From positions 375,124 through 430,123 of the forward strand of contig CAJNDS010002416.1 in the NCBI GenBank assembly GCA_905221605.1: DNA of 55,000 bases, read 5' to 3'. This DNA is from Symbiodinium natans. Lineage: Eukaryota; Sar; Dinophyceae; Suessiales; Symbiodiniaceae. The notes beneath the pieces were generated by a model. It was not told the DNA's origin, made no database searches, and saw only the letters and a list, made by a program, of their open reading frames with translations. Each line of letters begins with the position of its first letter. Position 1 is the stretch's first letter. This document shows positions 29,902-39,417 of this stretch, piece by piece. The position numbers and the translations under genes are program-made.

Positions 29902-30512
29902 GAAGGCCAGAAAATGAGCAAACCAGACCCGACAGCGCCAATACCCTAGACCCCTAAACCCCGAGACCCCGCAAATACCCTACAACCCTACCCCCCCCCA
30001 AAATAGAAAACCCTAAACCCATAAAACCCGAGACCCCCAGACCCCTAAACCCCCAGAACCCGCACCCTACACCCCCACGCCCCCTAAACCTCGACAACCC
30101 TAAACCCTAAACCCCCTACACCCTACACCGCTGACCCCTAGACCCCTACACCCTAACCCCTAACCCCCACCCCTAAACCCTTAACCCTAAACCCTTAAAC
30201 CCTAAACCCTAACCCTTAACCTAACTAAACCCTATCCCTAAAACCCTAAACCCTACTACCCTAAACCCTAAACCCTAAGACCCTAAACCTCAAGTCCCTA
30301 GACCCTAAACTTTAAACCTTAAACCCTAAACCCCAAACCCCAGGGTCGGTCAGCCCATTCCTCACCACACCTCGCTGGCGCAGTGCACTGGCGAGCTGCG
30401 GCAAGAGCAGAGGTGTAGGGTTTAGGGCTTAGGGTTCCGGATTTCGGAGGGTTAAGGGGTTTAAGGGGTTCAAGAGTTGGCTGCTGCACTTCGTTTCTTG
30501 CTGAGAACGCCC

Positions 30513-30541
30513 CTTTCAAGCAGAAGTTTTCTGCTTGAAAG
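30513..30541. other. Perfect hairpin, 13-bp arms
   Basis: CTTTCAAGCAGAA, then a three-base spacer, then its exact complement. Could be a small foldback in RNA. Role unknown. Confidence 0.7.
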
Positions 30542-30632
30542 CATCTTGCGCGAGGGCGAGGAGGATCCGAAGCATGCCTTTACGATTGCGCACTCAAGCT
30601 CGGGACGGCTCCGCAACTGCTCCTCCACCTTA
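30541..30632 (+). CDS. Candidate exon, unknown
   Basis: Frame SILREGEEDPKHAFTIAHSS continues SGRLRNCSST up to a CCCTAAA tract. Confidence 0.35.
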
Positions 30633-30696
30633 AACCCTAAACCCTAAACCACAAACCCCTAAACCCTAAACCCGAGCCCGCCAAAATCATGCACGG

Positions 30697-30802
30697 ACAT
30701 CTTGAAGTCCGGATTTAGTTGCAAGAGCTTCAGCAAGCTCAACCCGTCATTCATCCAGAACTTGACCGCCGTGCACCGCAAGGATGAGTCTTGCTCATCG
30801 GT
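30697..30802 (+). CDS. Candidate exon, unknown
   Basis: Frame KSGFSCKSFSKLNPSFIQNL continues TAVHRKDESCSS and ends at GGTTTGGGG. Flanked by CCCTAAA on the left and TTTAGGG on the right. Confidence 0.4.
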
Positions 30803-30838
30803 TTGGGGTTTAGGGTTTAGGGTTTGGACTTTTCCCCC

Positions 30839-30937
30839 CTGGTTCTTAGTAGGGAAATGAGGGAATGAGGGCCCTATATATACCCTTTAAGGGACTCTAT
30901 TAGGGCCTTCATACCTTCATTCCCTACTAAGAACCAG
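30839..30937. mobile_element. MITE-like element, family H, copy 2
   Basis: Perfect inverted ends CTGGTTCTTAGTAGG, followed inside by AATGAGGGAATGAGGGCCC. No coding capacity. Confidence 0.75.
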
Positions 30938-31246
30938 TCTTAGAGCCGCCCGGCAAGTGGTGAAGGGGGCCCTGCCTTGGTTGCATCTCTTTGGTCCCTA
31001 AGCCCTGTATCAGCCCTACAGCCTTGCACCCTGTGCTAAACTACCACCCTATGCGGTTTAGGGTTTAGGGTTCAGGGTTCAGGGTTGAGGGTTTAGGGTT
31101 TAGGGTTTAGGGTTTAGGGTTTAGGGGCAAGTGCTCGAGAATCTGGTGGTTTTGAGTTGGGCTTGTAGAGGTGTAAGACTTTTCGGGCTTTGGAGGCTTC
31201 GGCTGTTGAAGGTGCTTACGGGGCTTACCTGGAAGTGAACCTTCAG

Positions 31247-31302
31247 AGTGACCATAATGATGGCCACTAAGACCGATATGAAATGCGGCCAGGATCTTGG
31301 GG
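31247..31302 (+). CDS. Candidate exon, unknown
   Basis: Acceptor ACCTTCAG, then VTIMMATKTDMKCGQDLG, ending at a TTTAGGG tract. Confidence 0.35.
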
Positions 31303-31716
31303 GTTTAGGGTTTAGGGTTTAGGGTTTAGGGTTTAGGGTTTAGGGTTTAGGGTTTATTCTACCTAAATAGACCCTGAAGGCCTTTGCTTCGTCAAGCCTT
31401 CAATGGGCCCTAAACATGGGCCCAGCCTCAAACGCGCGACAACTTCAAATTTATAATTTTAGGGTTTAGTCCCAGAAGCCTGAGAAGTCGAACTGCTGAC
31501 CTTGCATGTAGGGATTTAGGCTTCGGGCTATATACATATCTTCGCATGTGCATTATATACATGTGTGCGTATGTACATATTTTTATATCCTTAGTACACA
31601 TGTTTGACGTGTGCCTGGGGTTCCAGGTAGGGATGAGTCTTTCGGATCATCGTCGGGCTTGCACGGACCTAAACCCTAAACCCTAAACCCTGAATGCGCG
31701 TTCCGGTGGTAGGCCA

Positions 31717-31779
31717 AGTACACCGACGACATGCCCCAAGTCCCCGGCACCCTGCACGCGGCCGGAGCCTCAGGTCCCC
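31717..31779 (+). CDS. Candidate exon, unknown
   Basis: After AG, frame YTDDMPQVPGTLHAAGASGP ends at TTTGGGGTTT. CCCTAAA left, TTTAGGG right. Confidence 0.35.
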
Positions 31780-32150
31780 AGTTTGGGGTTTGGGGTTTAG
31801 GGTTTAGGGTTTAGGGTTTAGTAAGGTTTAGGGTTTAGGGTTTATTGTTTGCCAACACCAGAAACCCCAAGCCCTAAACTCGAGTGTATCGGCCGCTTGC
31901 TCACGCCTAAGATTTAACTTTTCATCCGAAGGTCCTTGTAACCTTTCTCCTCCAACAGTTTCAGGATTTTAGGGTTTAATAAGGCTTTTTGCGCTTTGGG
32001 TTTAGGGTTCAGGGTTGAACTTTATTTTTTTGTCCATCCGATTTCTGAGTATTTAGCTAGGCAGCGGGTCTCATGCCTTCCCGCTGCGCTGGAGACTTTG
32101 CACATGGTGCGTTTTAAACGTCTGGGGCCCTCATTTTTGTGGCAATCCCT

Positions 32151-32243
32151 AAGGATCCATGTGCCTTTATAGTACTTGGCCCTTAAAGGGGTTCCTATAC
32201 AGTAGCTTTAGGGCCCAAGTACATACTATAGGTACATGGATCT
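32151..32243. mobile_element. MITE-like element, family G, copy 1
   Basis: AAGGATCCATGTGCCT and inverted AAGATCCATGTACCT ends. Inner CTTGGCCCTTAAAGGGG and GGGCCCAAGTACAT are also inverted. The second copy is at 38781-38882. Confidence 0.75.
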
Positions 32244-32244
32244 T

Positions 32245-32460
32245 TATGGAATGGGGAAGGTTAACCTGTGTGTTCTCCGGATATTGGAGAAGTACCTATT
32301 GTCCCACTCAATGTCAACGGGCAATGTCAACAGGCAACCTTTCTCCATCCTACTCCTGGTTATTGGAGACCCCGGATACGAGCCGCCGTTTCCGAACCCG
32401 CTGTGTAACCTATGGTATCGGTATCATGTTTCTAAGCCAGGCAAGGGCCTTGATGGCTAG
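32245..32460 (+). CDS. Candidate terminal exon, unknown
   Basis: Long open frame after the family G element: GKVNLCVLRILEKYLLSHSM, then FSILLLVIGDPGYEPPFPNP and LCNLWYRYHVSKPGKGLDG, then a stop at 32460. Protein-like and free of telomere-type bias. No family recognised. Confidence 0.4.
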   Translation, partial: YGMGKVNLCVLRILEKYLLSHSMSTGNVNRQPFSILLLVIGDPGYEPPFPNPLCNLWYRYHVSKPGKGLDG

Positions 32461-32704
32461 ACCCTAAACCCTGAACCCTAAACCCTAGCCCTAAACCCTA
32501 AACCCTAAACGAGCCCGCAGCTTGCCCCCATCCCACAGCCTGAAGACGGCTTTGAAGGGTAAGGGTTTAGAGTTTAGGGTTGAGAGTTCAGGGTTTACGA
32601 TGTAGGGTACTTTGGGCCGATAATGAGGCCCACTTTCTATTGTTCTGGCCAGTGTGGGCTCAAAGTCTCTTGATTTCGATTTTGGAAGCACGACAGTATG
32701 ATGT

Positions 32705-32911
32705 GTGAGTCTGGCAGACGAATGTTGCAAGGCCGAAACAACCCGAAACACCATCGTTGCCTATGCCCCAAGACTCTCAAACGAAACGCTTGTGTCGCAC
32801 CCGCTGTGCGACCCCGATTGCTTGTCCAGGTGTCGAGTTATGCAACCGAATATTGCCTGTTCTCTGAAGTCAAGTTTCTGTCGGGCTCCACCGTACAATC
32901 GTAAGCTCTAA
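32705..32911 (+). CDS. Candidate Cys-rich coding segment
   Basis: Frame ECCKAETTRNTIVAYAPRLS, then PLCDPDCLSRCRVMQ and CSLKSSFCRAPPYNRKL with a stop. Seven or more cysteines. A second plus-strand frame is open over the same span. 32912-34270 shows telomere-like repeats, poly-T/poly-C runs and no supported gene. Confidence 0.3.
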   Translation: MSLADECCKAETTRNTIVAYAPRLSNETLVSHPLCDPDCLSRCRVMQPNIACSLKSSFCRAPPYNRKL

Positions 32912-34340
32912 GTATCCTAAACCCCAAATATCCTTTCTGAAGCCGAAATGCCGTACAAGGGACCCTGAATCGAGATAGCTAACCATCTAGACAGACCCTG
33001 CCCGGCTTGAGAGATTTACCGCTCCCTTTTTGGGCTTTGGGCTTGGGGCCATGATTCCGGACCTTCCTTCTTGCAGGGAGTATCCTATCCTATGGAAAGA
33101 CTGTAGGGTTTAGGGTTTAGGGTTCAGGGTTTAGGGTTTAGGGTTTAGGGCCCGAATCGCAAGGCCCTGATTCTCAGCGAGCGCTGCCATGCTAAGATCC
33201 TGCCCCGCGCTCGTGTTGGTTTGAGGAGGGTTTAGGGTTTAGGGTTTAGGGTTTATAAGGTTTAGGGTTTAAGGTTTCGGGCTTAGGGTTTGTAAACCCA
33301 TAAGCCTGTCAACCCCTAAGTTTTAAGTTACAAGTCCATCAAGCCCCCTAAGCCCTCAACCCAACACTCCCCAGCAGATCCCCTTCAATCGGGTGCCGCT
33401 TTAAAATGGGTACCCAAAAAGGGGACCGGAATTTAGGAAACTACCCAAAGGGCAGACAGTCTAGGATTCAGGGATTCTCAAGGTTTAAGGTAGAGCGGGC
33501 TCGAAGGTTTGTGGAAGGATCTAGGGTTGAAGAATAGTAGTTCAGTGTTGAGGCAGAACATTTTTGCTGTTTTTTTTTTTTTTTTGGGGGGGGGGTGCTG
33601 AAGCAAAAACTTAGTATCTGAGTGAGTGCACTTTGCACTTTTTGGATACTATAAACCCTCCTATATAAACCCCCCCCCCCCCCCCCCCCCCAATGAAACT
33701 GAAAGTGCACACCTTTTGGTGGGCTTTTGGAACTCAGCAGCCAAGAAATAGCCTAAAACCTTTCAAAAAACCTGTCATTAATAAGGCCTTTGGGCTTAAA
33801 TACCTTAGAACAAGAGTCCTTGGAGCCTTAGGGTAGTTAGTGTTTGGGTGTCATGGGATACTGGAACTTCAGTGCACAGGGACCACTTCTTAGGTCCGTC
33901 AGGCGTACGTTCTTGGACTGCAGACTTGGTGTGCTTCCAAGTGTTTAGGGTATAGGGTTTAGGGCTTAGGGATGTTTAGGTTGTAGGGATGCTTAGAACC
34001 TAAACCCCAAACCCAAACCCTAAACCCCAAACCCTAAACCCTAAACCCCAAACCCTAAACCCTAAACCCTAAACTTAGGGATGTTTAGGGTTTTGGCACG
34101 TTCAGGCTTGCAGGTCGGGCCTTAGGCTCAGATTTTGGGCCTCATTTTGGCTTCCCAGGGTGCGACTCGATCCTCTGGGGCGGTATATGTTGCTTGTCAA
34201 GGGTTTAGGGTTTAGGGTTTAGGGTTTAGGGTTTAGGGTTTAGGGTTTAGGGTTTAGGGTTTAAAGACAAAGGAGGGATCCTAATAAGGGACCTTAGGGG
34301 TTCTTTGGGGGTTATTTAGGAGCTTCTTGGGTATATAGGT

Positions 34341-34519
34341 CTCTGTCCGATGCAAGAGTTTCCGCCTGATCCATGGCGCCAGCTGATCAAAAGTTCGTGT
34401 TCAGAATCCCATGAGCACCAGGAAACCGACTCCGCAGAAGCTTGGCCCCACTGGAAGCTAAGCCCTAAGCTCTATGAAGCCACCTCTAACCTGACAGGCT
34501 CTAGGTTCAAGAACCTCTA
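34341..34519 (+). CDS. Candidate terminal exon, unknown
   Basis: Frame CPMQEFPPDPWRQLIKSSCS, then SHEHQETDSAEAWPHWKLSP, a short tail and a stop. Longest clean exon-like frame in this part. The downstream partner (34738-34840) may belong to another gene. Confidence 0.4.
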
Positions 34520-34737
34520 GGCTATGGCTTAGGGTTTAAGACTTTGTACTTCCCCCAAGCAACACTGCGAGCATCAAGTGCAAGCTCTAGCCTTCAAGCC
34601 TGCCCACCCCAACCCCCCACCACACCCCACCCCACGCCTTCAAATCCTGGTCCTCTGACCTCTAACCCTAAACCCTAAAGCCTAAACTTTAAGCCCTAAA
34701 CCGCAAACCCGAAACCCTAAGCCCTACAATCCCACAG

Positions 34738-34837
34738 CCCCAAGCAGCCGTAGCCTGAAGCCCAAGTGGTTTGGTCGCGCCGCCATGGAGCTGTCCCTGG
34801 TTACCGACGGCAAGGTGCACAGAGAGTTTCGGGATTA
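34738..34837 (+). CDS. Candidate exon, unknown
   Basis: Frame SSRSLKPKWFGRAAMELSLV continues TDGKVHREFRD and stops. CCCTAAA left, TTTAGGGG right. Confidence 0.4.
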
Positions 34838-35223
34838 GGGTCTCGGAGTCTGGGGTTTAGGGGTTTAGGGTTTAGGGTTTAGGGTTTAGGGGTTTAGGGT
34901 TTAGGGTTTAGGGTTTAGGGTTTAGGGGTTTAGGGTTTAGGGTTTAGGGGTTGAGGGTTTAGGGTTGAGGGTTTAGGGTTTAGGGTTTGAGTTTGTCGCT
35001 AAGAGCTGTGTTCCCTAAGCCTGTTTAGCCCTATACCCTAGGCTTGTGGCATGCCCCTTCTTTCAGTGCTTGGGGCTTTGGGTTGTGCACAAGGGTTAGC
35101 ATTATGTGCTCAGACCTCAGGAACCTGTGTACTTTCTCTCCCCTCCTATCATGGCCCCAAACCCTAAACCCTAAACCCTAAACCCTAAACCCTAAACCCT
35201 AAACCCCGTAAAACCTCGCTTTA

Positions 35224-35285
35224 GCCCGACATTGACATTGCGGCAGACTCCAAGTCCACTTCTGTGGCAAGTTTAGGCTGAAGCA
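35224..35285 (+). CDS. Candidate exon, unknown
   Basis: After TTTAG, frame PDIDIAADSKSTSVASLG, then a stop. Lies between two CCCTAAA blocks. Confidence 0.3.
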
Positions 35286-35693
35286 TGTAACCCTAAACCC
35301 TAAACCCCAAACCCCAAACCCTAAACCCTAAACCCTAAACCCTAAACCCTAAACCCTAAACCCCTAAACCCTAAACCCTAAACCCATCCAACCCTGCATC
35401 CTGGACCCTCTTAAACACTAAACCCTAATCCTTAAGCCCTAAACCCGGAACTCGAAACCCTAAACCCCTAAGCCCTAAACCCCATAAACCCTAAGCCCAA
35501 AGCCTTATGAACTCCACACCCGCCCTATCAACCCTAAGCCAAACCCTATAAACCCTAAGCCCAAAGCCTTATGAACTCCACACCCGCCCTATCAACCCTA
35601 ATCCCTAAGCCTTAAACCCTACACCCTAAGCCCTATAAACCCTGTAAACTCGACACCCTAAAGCCTGAGCCCCGCCCTCCAAGCCTAAGAATC

Positions 35694-35795
35694 AGGCCAC
35701 CCGATGCTTCGAGCCTTGTGGCGCCTTCAAAGGGGCAAAGCCAGGTCGGAAACGGGCTAGCAAGAGAGGGTGGCTTCGAAGTGTTTGGGGGTTTA
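35694..35795 (+). CDS. Candidate exon, unknown
   Basis: Frame RPPDASSLVAPSKGQSQVGN continues GLAREGGFEVFG and ends at a TTTAGGG block. 35796-36890 holds repeats, a poly-G run at 36037-36057, and family I and D copies. Confidence 0.3.
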
Positions 35796-36361
35796 GGGTT
35801 TAGGGTTTATAGGGTTGAGAGTTTAGGGTTGACAGGGTTTAGGGTTTGGAGTTTTGGGTTTACAGGGTTGAGAGTTTAGGGTCTACAGCGCTTATGGGGT
35901 TGAGAGTGTAAGGGCTTACAGGGTTTATAGGGTTGAGAGTTTAGGGCTTGGTAGGGTTTAGGGGTTTTGGGTGTGGAAGGCACGCCTCAGGGCCGGGAGG
36001 CTTCTGGAGCTTGGGGGCATGCTCCAGATGATTCCGGGGGGGGGGGGGGGGGGGGGCTCCGGCTCTTGGAGCTTCGGGTTTAGGGTTTAGGGTTAGGGTT
36101 TAGGGTTTAGGGTTCAGGGTTCAGGGTTTCGGGCTTGTAAATCAGGCAAGGGTGGTATCAGGGGTTTCTTGCGTTTACAGGGCTTGTGGAGCATCGGCCG
36201 GTTCAAGGGTTTTTTTGGGGTTTTTTCTTGTGCAGAGCTTAGGGAGTTCAGCGGGGTGAGAGAGCGAGAGAGAGATTCGAAGAATGGGGGGAGGTTTGGG
36301 GTTGAGGGTGTGTGGAGCTGGAATACCTTCAACGACCCCAGAGTTCATGTTGCTTCTTTTG

Positions 36362-36487
36362 GGTAATTATATGATCCCTGAGTGTGGTCCCTTGCCTCCT
36401 TCAAAGGGTTCTTGGGTTGTGTAGGGTATAGAGAGGGGTATATGAGGGCTCCCTTTTCAGGGCCCATATCATGGGACCATGTAACTA
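36362..36487. mobile_element. Dispersed element, family I, copy 2
   Basis: GGGTAATTATATGATCCC on the left; ATGGGACCATGTAACTACCC on the right, inverted to it. Middle GGTATAGAGAGGGGTATATG. Confidence 0.6.
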
Positions 36488-36590
36488 CCCCTAAGGTTTT
36501 GTCGTTGGCTATCTTGTTCTTCCGGGTGTGCGGTGGAGGTTGTTGGCGGTGGGGACAGGGCGGTGCTTTGAATAATTTGCTAGGTAGGCC

Positions 36591-36662
36591 CTTGGGACAT
36601 TTTATATTTTCCCTTATTTGGGTTTAAGAGCATCATATTCAGGAATATTTTTCAGAGGGTTT
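36591..36662. mobile_element. MITE-like element, family D, copy 4
   Basis: TAGGTAGGCCCTTGGGACAT, then TATTTTCCCTTATTTGGG and TTTTCAGAGGGTTTTAG. The cleanest copy; it lacks an inserted tract. Confidence 0.7.
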
Positions 36663-36896
36663 TAGTGCTTGCTTTTCCAGAGGGTCCCGTGCTTCGAGAG
36701 AAGAACCCTGAGGCTCAAACCCGAAACCCTAAACCCTGGAAGCTTGAGGAGGAGTCCCAAACCCTAAACCCTTAACCCTAAGCCCTAAACCCTAAACCCT
36801 AAACTGCCCTAAACCCCAAACCCCAAACCCCAAATCCTAAACCCACGAAGACGCCGAAACCCGAAGCCCGCAAAAACACCCACAACCTGCGTCCAG

Positions 36897-36947
36897 GCTG
36901 GGTCTTCAAAACCGGCGGCCAAGGCTCTGAGTTCCTGCAGTACCGGG
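36897..36947 (+). CDS. Candidate exon upstream of the ankyrin gene
   Basis: Acceptor GCGTCCAG, then WVFKTGGQGSEFLQYR before GGGTTAGGGG. It may be a 5' exon of the ankyrin gene but no junction is resolved. Confidence 0.35.
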
Positions 36948-37188
36948 TTAGGGGTTTAGGGTTTAGGGTTTAGGGGTTTAGGGGTTTAGGGGTTTAGGGG
37001 TTTGGGGGTTTGGGGGTTTAGGGGTTTAGGGTTTAGGGAGGGTTTAGGGTTTTAGGCCTTGAGGGTAGTATGGGGGGTTATCGGATCCCTGTCATCCCAC
37101 GTGCAAGCTTTCGTCTCCTTGAGACCCTGAAGGGCTTGGGAGCATTTTGGGGCTTTAGGGGGGCTCGACCCGTAAGCCCTGATGAGGC

Positions 37189-37315
37189 ATAGGGTTTATG
37201 GGGTTTATAGGGTTTATAGGGTTTATAGGGTTTATAGGATTTATAGGGTTTATAAAGGGTTTATAGGGTTTATAGGGTTTTTAGGGTTTATAGGGTTTAT
37301 AGGGCTTATAGGGTT
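37189..37315. repeat. Nonamer variant tract (TTTATAGGG)n
   Basis: About 13 copies of GGGTTTATA. The open frame through it (Tyr/Arg/Val, then Gly/Phe/Ile) is a repeat by-product. The same unit appears in patches at 2010-2240, 12120-12320 and 26220-26320. Confidence 0.9.
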
Positions 37316-37369
37316 CAGGTTAGGGTTTGATGGCTATAGAGCTCAAGTAGAGGTCGCAGAAGCTCGGCA

Positions 37370-37588
37370 ATGTGTTCCCAAGCTTTCCTAAAGGGGCCTT
37401 CAAGCTTGCGTGGCCCCAGCAGCACTCGAGCATCCTGCCACTTAGACGGGTCCAAAATTGTATTGCGGTCTCTATTAGGGGTTCCTATTTTTGCCATGTC
37501 CACCTCGCAAGTGATTGACTGGAGACTGGAGGAAGATGGGGTGGTTCAGAGGAGCCTCTATAAGGGGGATTGGTCCCGTAGTTTGTAG
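37370..37588 (+). CDS. Possible coding ORF, unknown (72 residues)
   Basis: ATG frame including SKIVLRSLLGVPIFAMSTSQ and VIDWRLEEDGVVQRSLYKGD, ending in a stop. It is free of telomere bias but has no partner or domain. 37590-38650 otherwise shows no supported gene; a poly-C run lies at 38478-38498. Confidence 0.25.
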   Translation: MCSQAFLKGPSSLRGPSSTRASCHLDGSKIVLRSLLGVPIFAMSTSQVIDWRLEEDGVVQRSLYKGDWSRSL

Positions 37589-38654
37589 TCAACGAGTTGC
37601 CACATGCCACGGTGCTAGCCTGCATATCGGGGTTTTGTAGTTTTGGGGTTCAAGGCTCTGAGGGGTTTTGAGCTTGAGGGAAGGGGCTGCCGGGCTTTAT
37701 GGGGCTCTAAATCCCCCACTGTCACTCTGATACCCTGCACCAGATCATGGGGTGTGGGTGGGAGGGGCTTGGTGGTGTGGCTATCGGGCTTTGGGCTTGG
37801 CGCTCTTGCAGGACTGGGTTACTATCGCGACGCCTGCGACGACAGTTTTGAGTAGCTGGGCGGGAGATCGACGTGTTTGGAGTTTTTTTTTCTTCGTGCT
37901 GAAGTTGCTCCAGGGTCAAGAGTGTTATGGTTCCGGGACCCTAAGCCAAACTCTACACGCTATTTGGAACGCTGTGGCGCTCAGGGAGATGTAGGAGATG
38001 TTGATGTTGTTTGGTGCGAGTTTAGGAGCTGCGTGCTTGTTTTGGTGCAGGGTTGAATCCTGGGCTAAGGCTTATCGGTGTTCATTCAGAGTTGAGGTTT
38101 TCTTCAGGGTTTGAGGCTTGATTCAGGGATTGTGGTTTAGGGTTGAAGTTAGGGTTTAGGGGTAGGGTTTACCTGAACTCTATATTTGTAGTTCTTTTAA
38201 AGATACTTCATATCATATGATAGTTCCACGATTGAAACCATAAGTTTAGCAGGTGCCCAAGTAAATGAACTACGGCTTTGGGTCCAGGTAGGGCGAAGGG
38301 AGCTTGGGTTAAAGGTTAAGTAGGGCACCCTAAACCCTAAGCCCCAAACCCTAAACCTGAAACCCTAAACCCTAAACCAAAGTGCTGAAGTTGTAGGGTT
38401 TGGGCTGCAGGGTTTCAGGGCAGGAGGAGTACTGAGGCTGCACGAGCCCAAACCCACCTTGATCCTTACAGAGAGCCCCCCCCCCCCCCCCCCCCCCCTA
38501 GTCATACAGGATTAGCTGGGTTGCATGTTTATGCGGCTTTTAGGGGTTTAAGGCAGTCATAAGCAGAGTAGAGGCCCGAATTGAGTTGCACGATTCTAGC
38601 CTTATGTTGGAAACACCATGAAGGATCAAACCCTATGCCCTTCATCCCTTCAAG

Positions 38655-38710
38655 ATTCTGAAGCACTCTATGCCACAACCCTGCACACCTACAAGATCCG
38701 ACAGCCCGAG
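38655..38710 (+). CDS. Exon with consensus GTAAGT donor
   Basis: Acceptor CCTTCAAG, then frame SEALYATTLHTYKIRQPE, then GTAAGT. The next candidate exon (38936 onward) could continue either as ADVPTEQAGDLLPL and a stop (phase-matched) or as QTFRQSKQETSYLFELAPGQ in another frame. It may be the 3' end of the gene before the ankyrin gene. Confidence 0.45.
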
Positions 38711-38780
38711 GTAAGTTCAACAGCTTCCTGGCTTTTGGTTAGCGTTTAAGGTTCATAGGGCTTAGTATTTACAATACCCT

Positions 38781-38882
38781 AAGGGTCCATGCACCACATT
38801 CTTCTACTTGGGGGCCCCCCAAAGTCCCTTTGTAGGAAGCCCCTGAAGGCCCAAGTACTCCCTACTTAGGCACATGGACCCA
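38781..38882. mobile_element. MITE-like element, family G, copy 2
   Basis: AAGGGTCCATGCACC and inverted GGGTCCATGTGCCT ends; inner CTTGGGGGCC / GGCCCAAG arms. Confidence 0.7.
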
Positions 38883-39362
38883 CGAGGGATAGGAGTTTTC
38901 GGGTCTTTGGCGTTTAAAGCATGTCGGGCCTCCAGGCAGACGTTCCGACAGAGCAAGCAGGAGACCTCCTACCTCTTTGAGTTGGCCCCTGGGCAGTCCT
39001 GCGTAAAAAAAGCCTCTTTGGCAGTTGAGGGTGGTAGTTTGAGGTAGAATGGCCCCTTTAAATTGCAAGATTGCAAGTAGTGTTCCCCAGGCTGAATGAG
39101 GCTCCCCCTAGGTTCGAAGTAGAATGGCCCTGAATTGCAAGTAACGTTCCCCGACCCTGAATGACTCCACACCAAACAGCCCTGAACATGCAAGTCGGGG
39201 GGCCTCACGACCACGCCTTCTTTCTGCCTATAAGCTCAAGCAAGTTCACCTCGATCCCTGAACCCTAAACCCTAAACCCTAAACGCTAAACCCTAAACCC
39301 TAAACCCTCAACCCTAAACCCTAAATCCTAAACCCTAAACCCTAAACCCTAAACCCTAAACC

Positions 39363-39417
39363 GCAACTGGAACTCATAGCAGCTGGGGCTTTGCTGAGAA
39401 GCGGCGTGGAGTTTCGT
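39363..39417 (+). CDS. Ankyrin gene, first resolved exon
   Basis: Reads QLELIAAGALLRSGVEFR. The donor CGT|GCTGA is GC. GCTGA recurs at the start of the next exon, and the junction gives Phe-Arg-Ala-Glu-Arg-Gly in phase. The start of this exon is approximate. Confidence 0.5.

Noticed and set aside
37182-37391. Frame with regular Tyr-Arg-Val repeats
   Set aside because: A direct translation of the TTTATAGGG tract.
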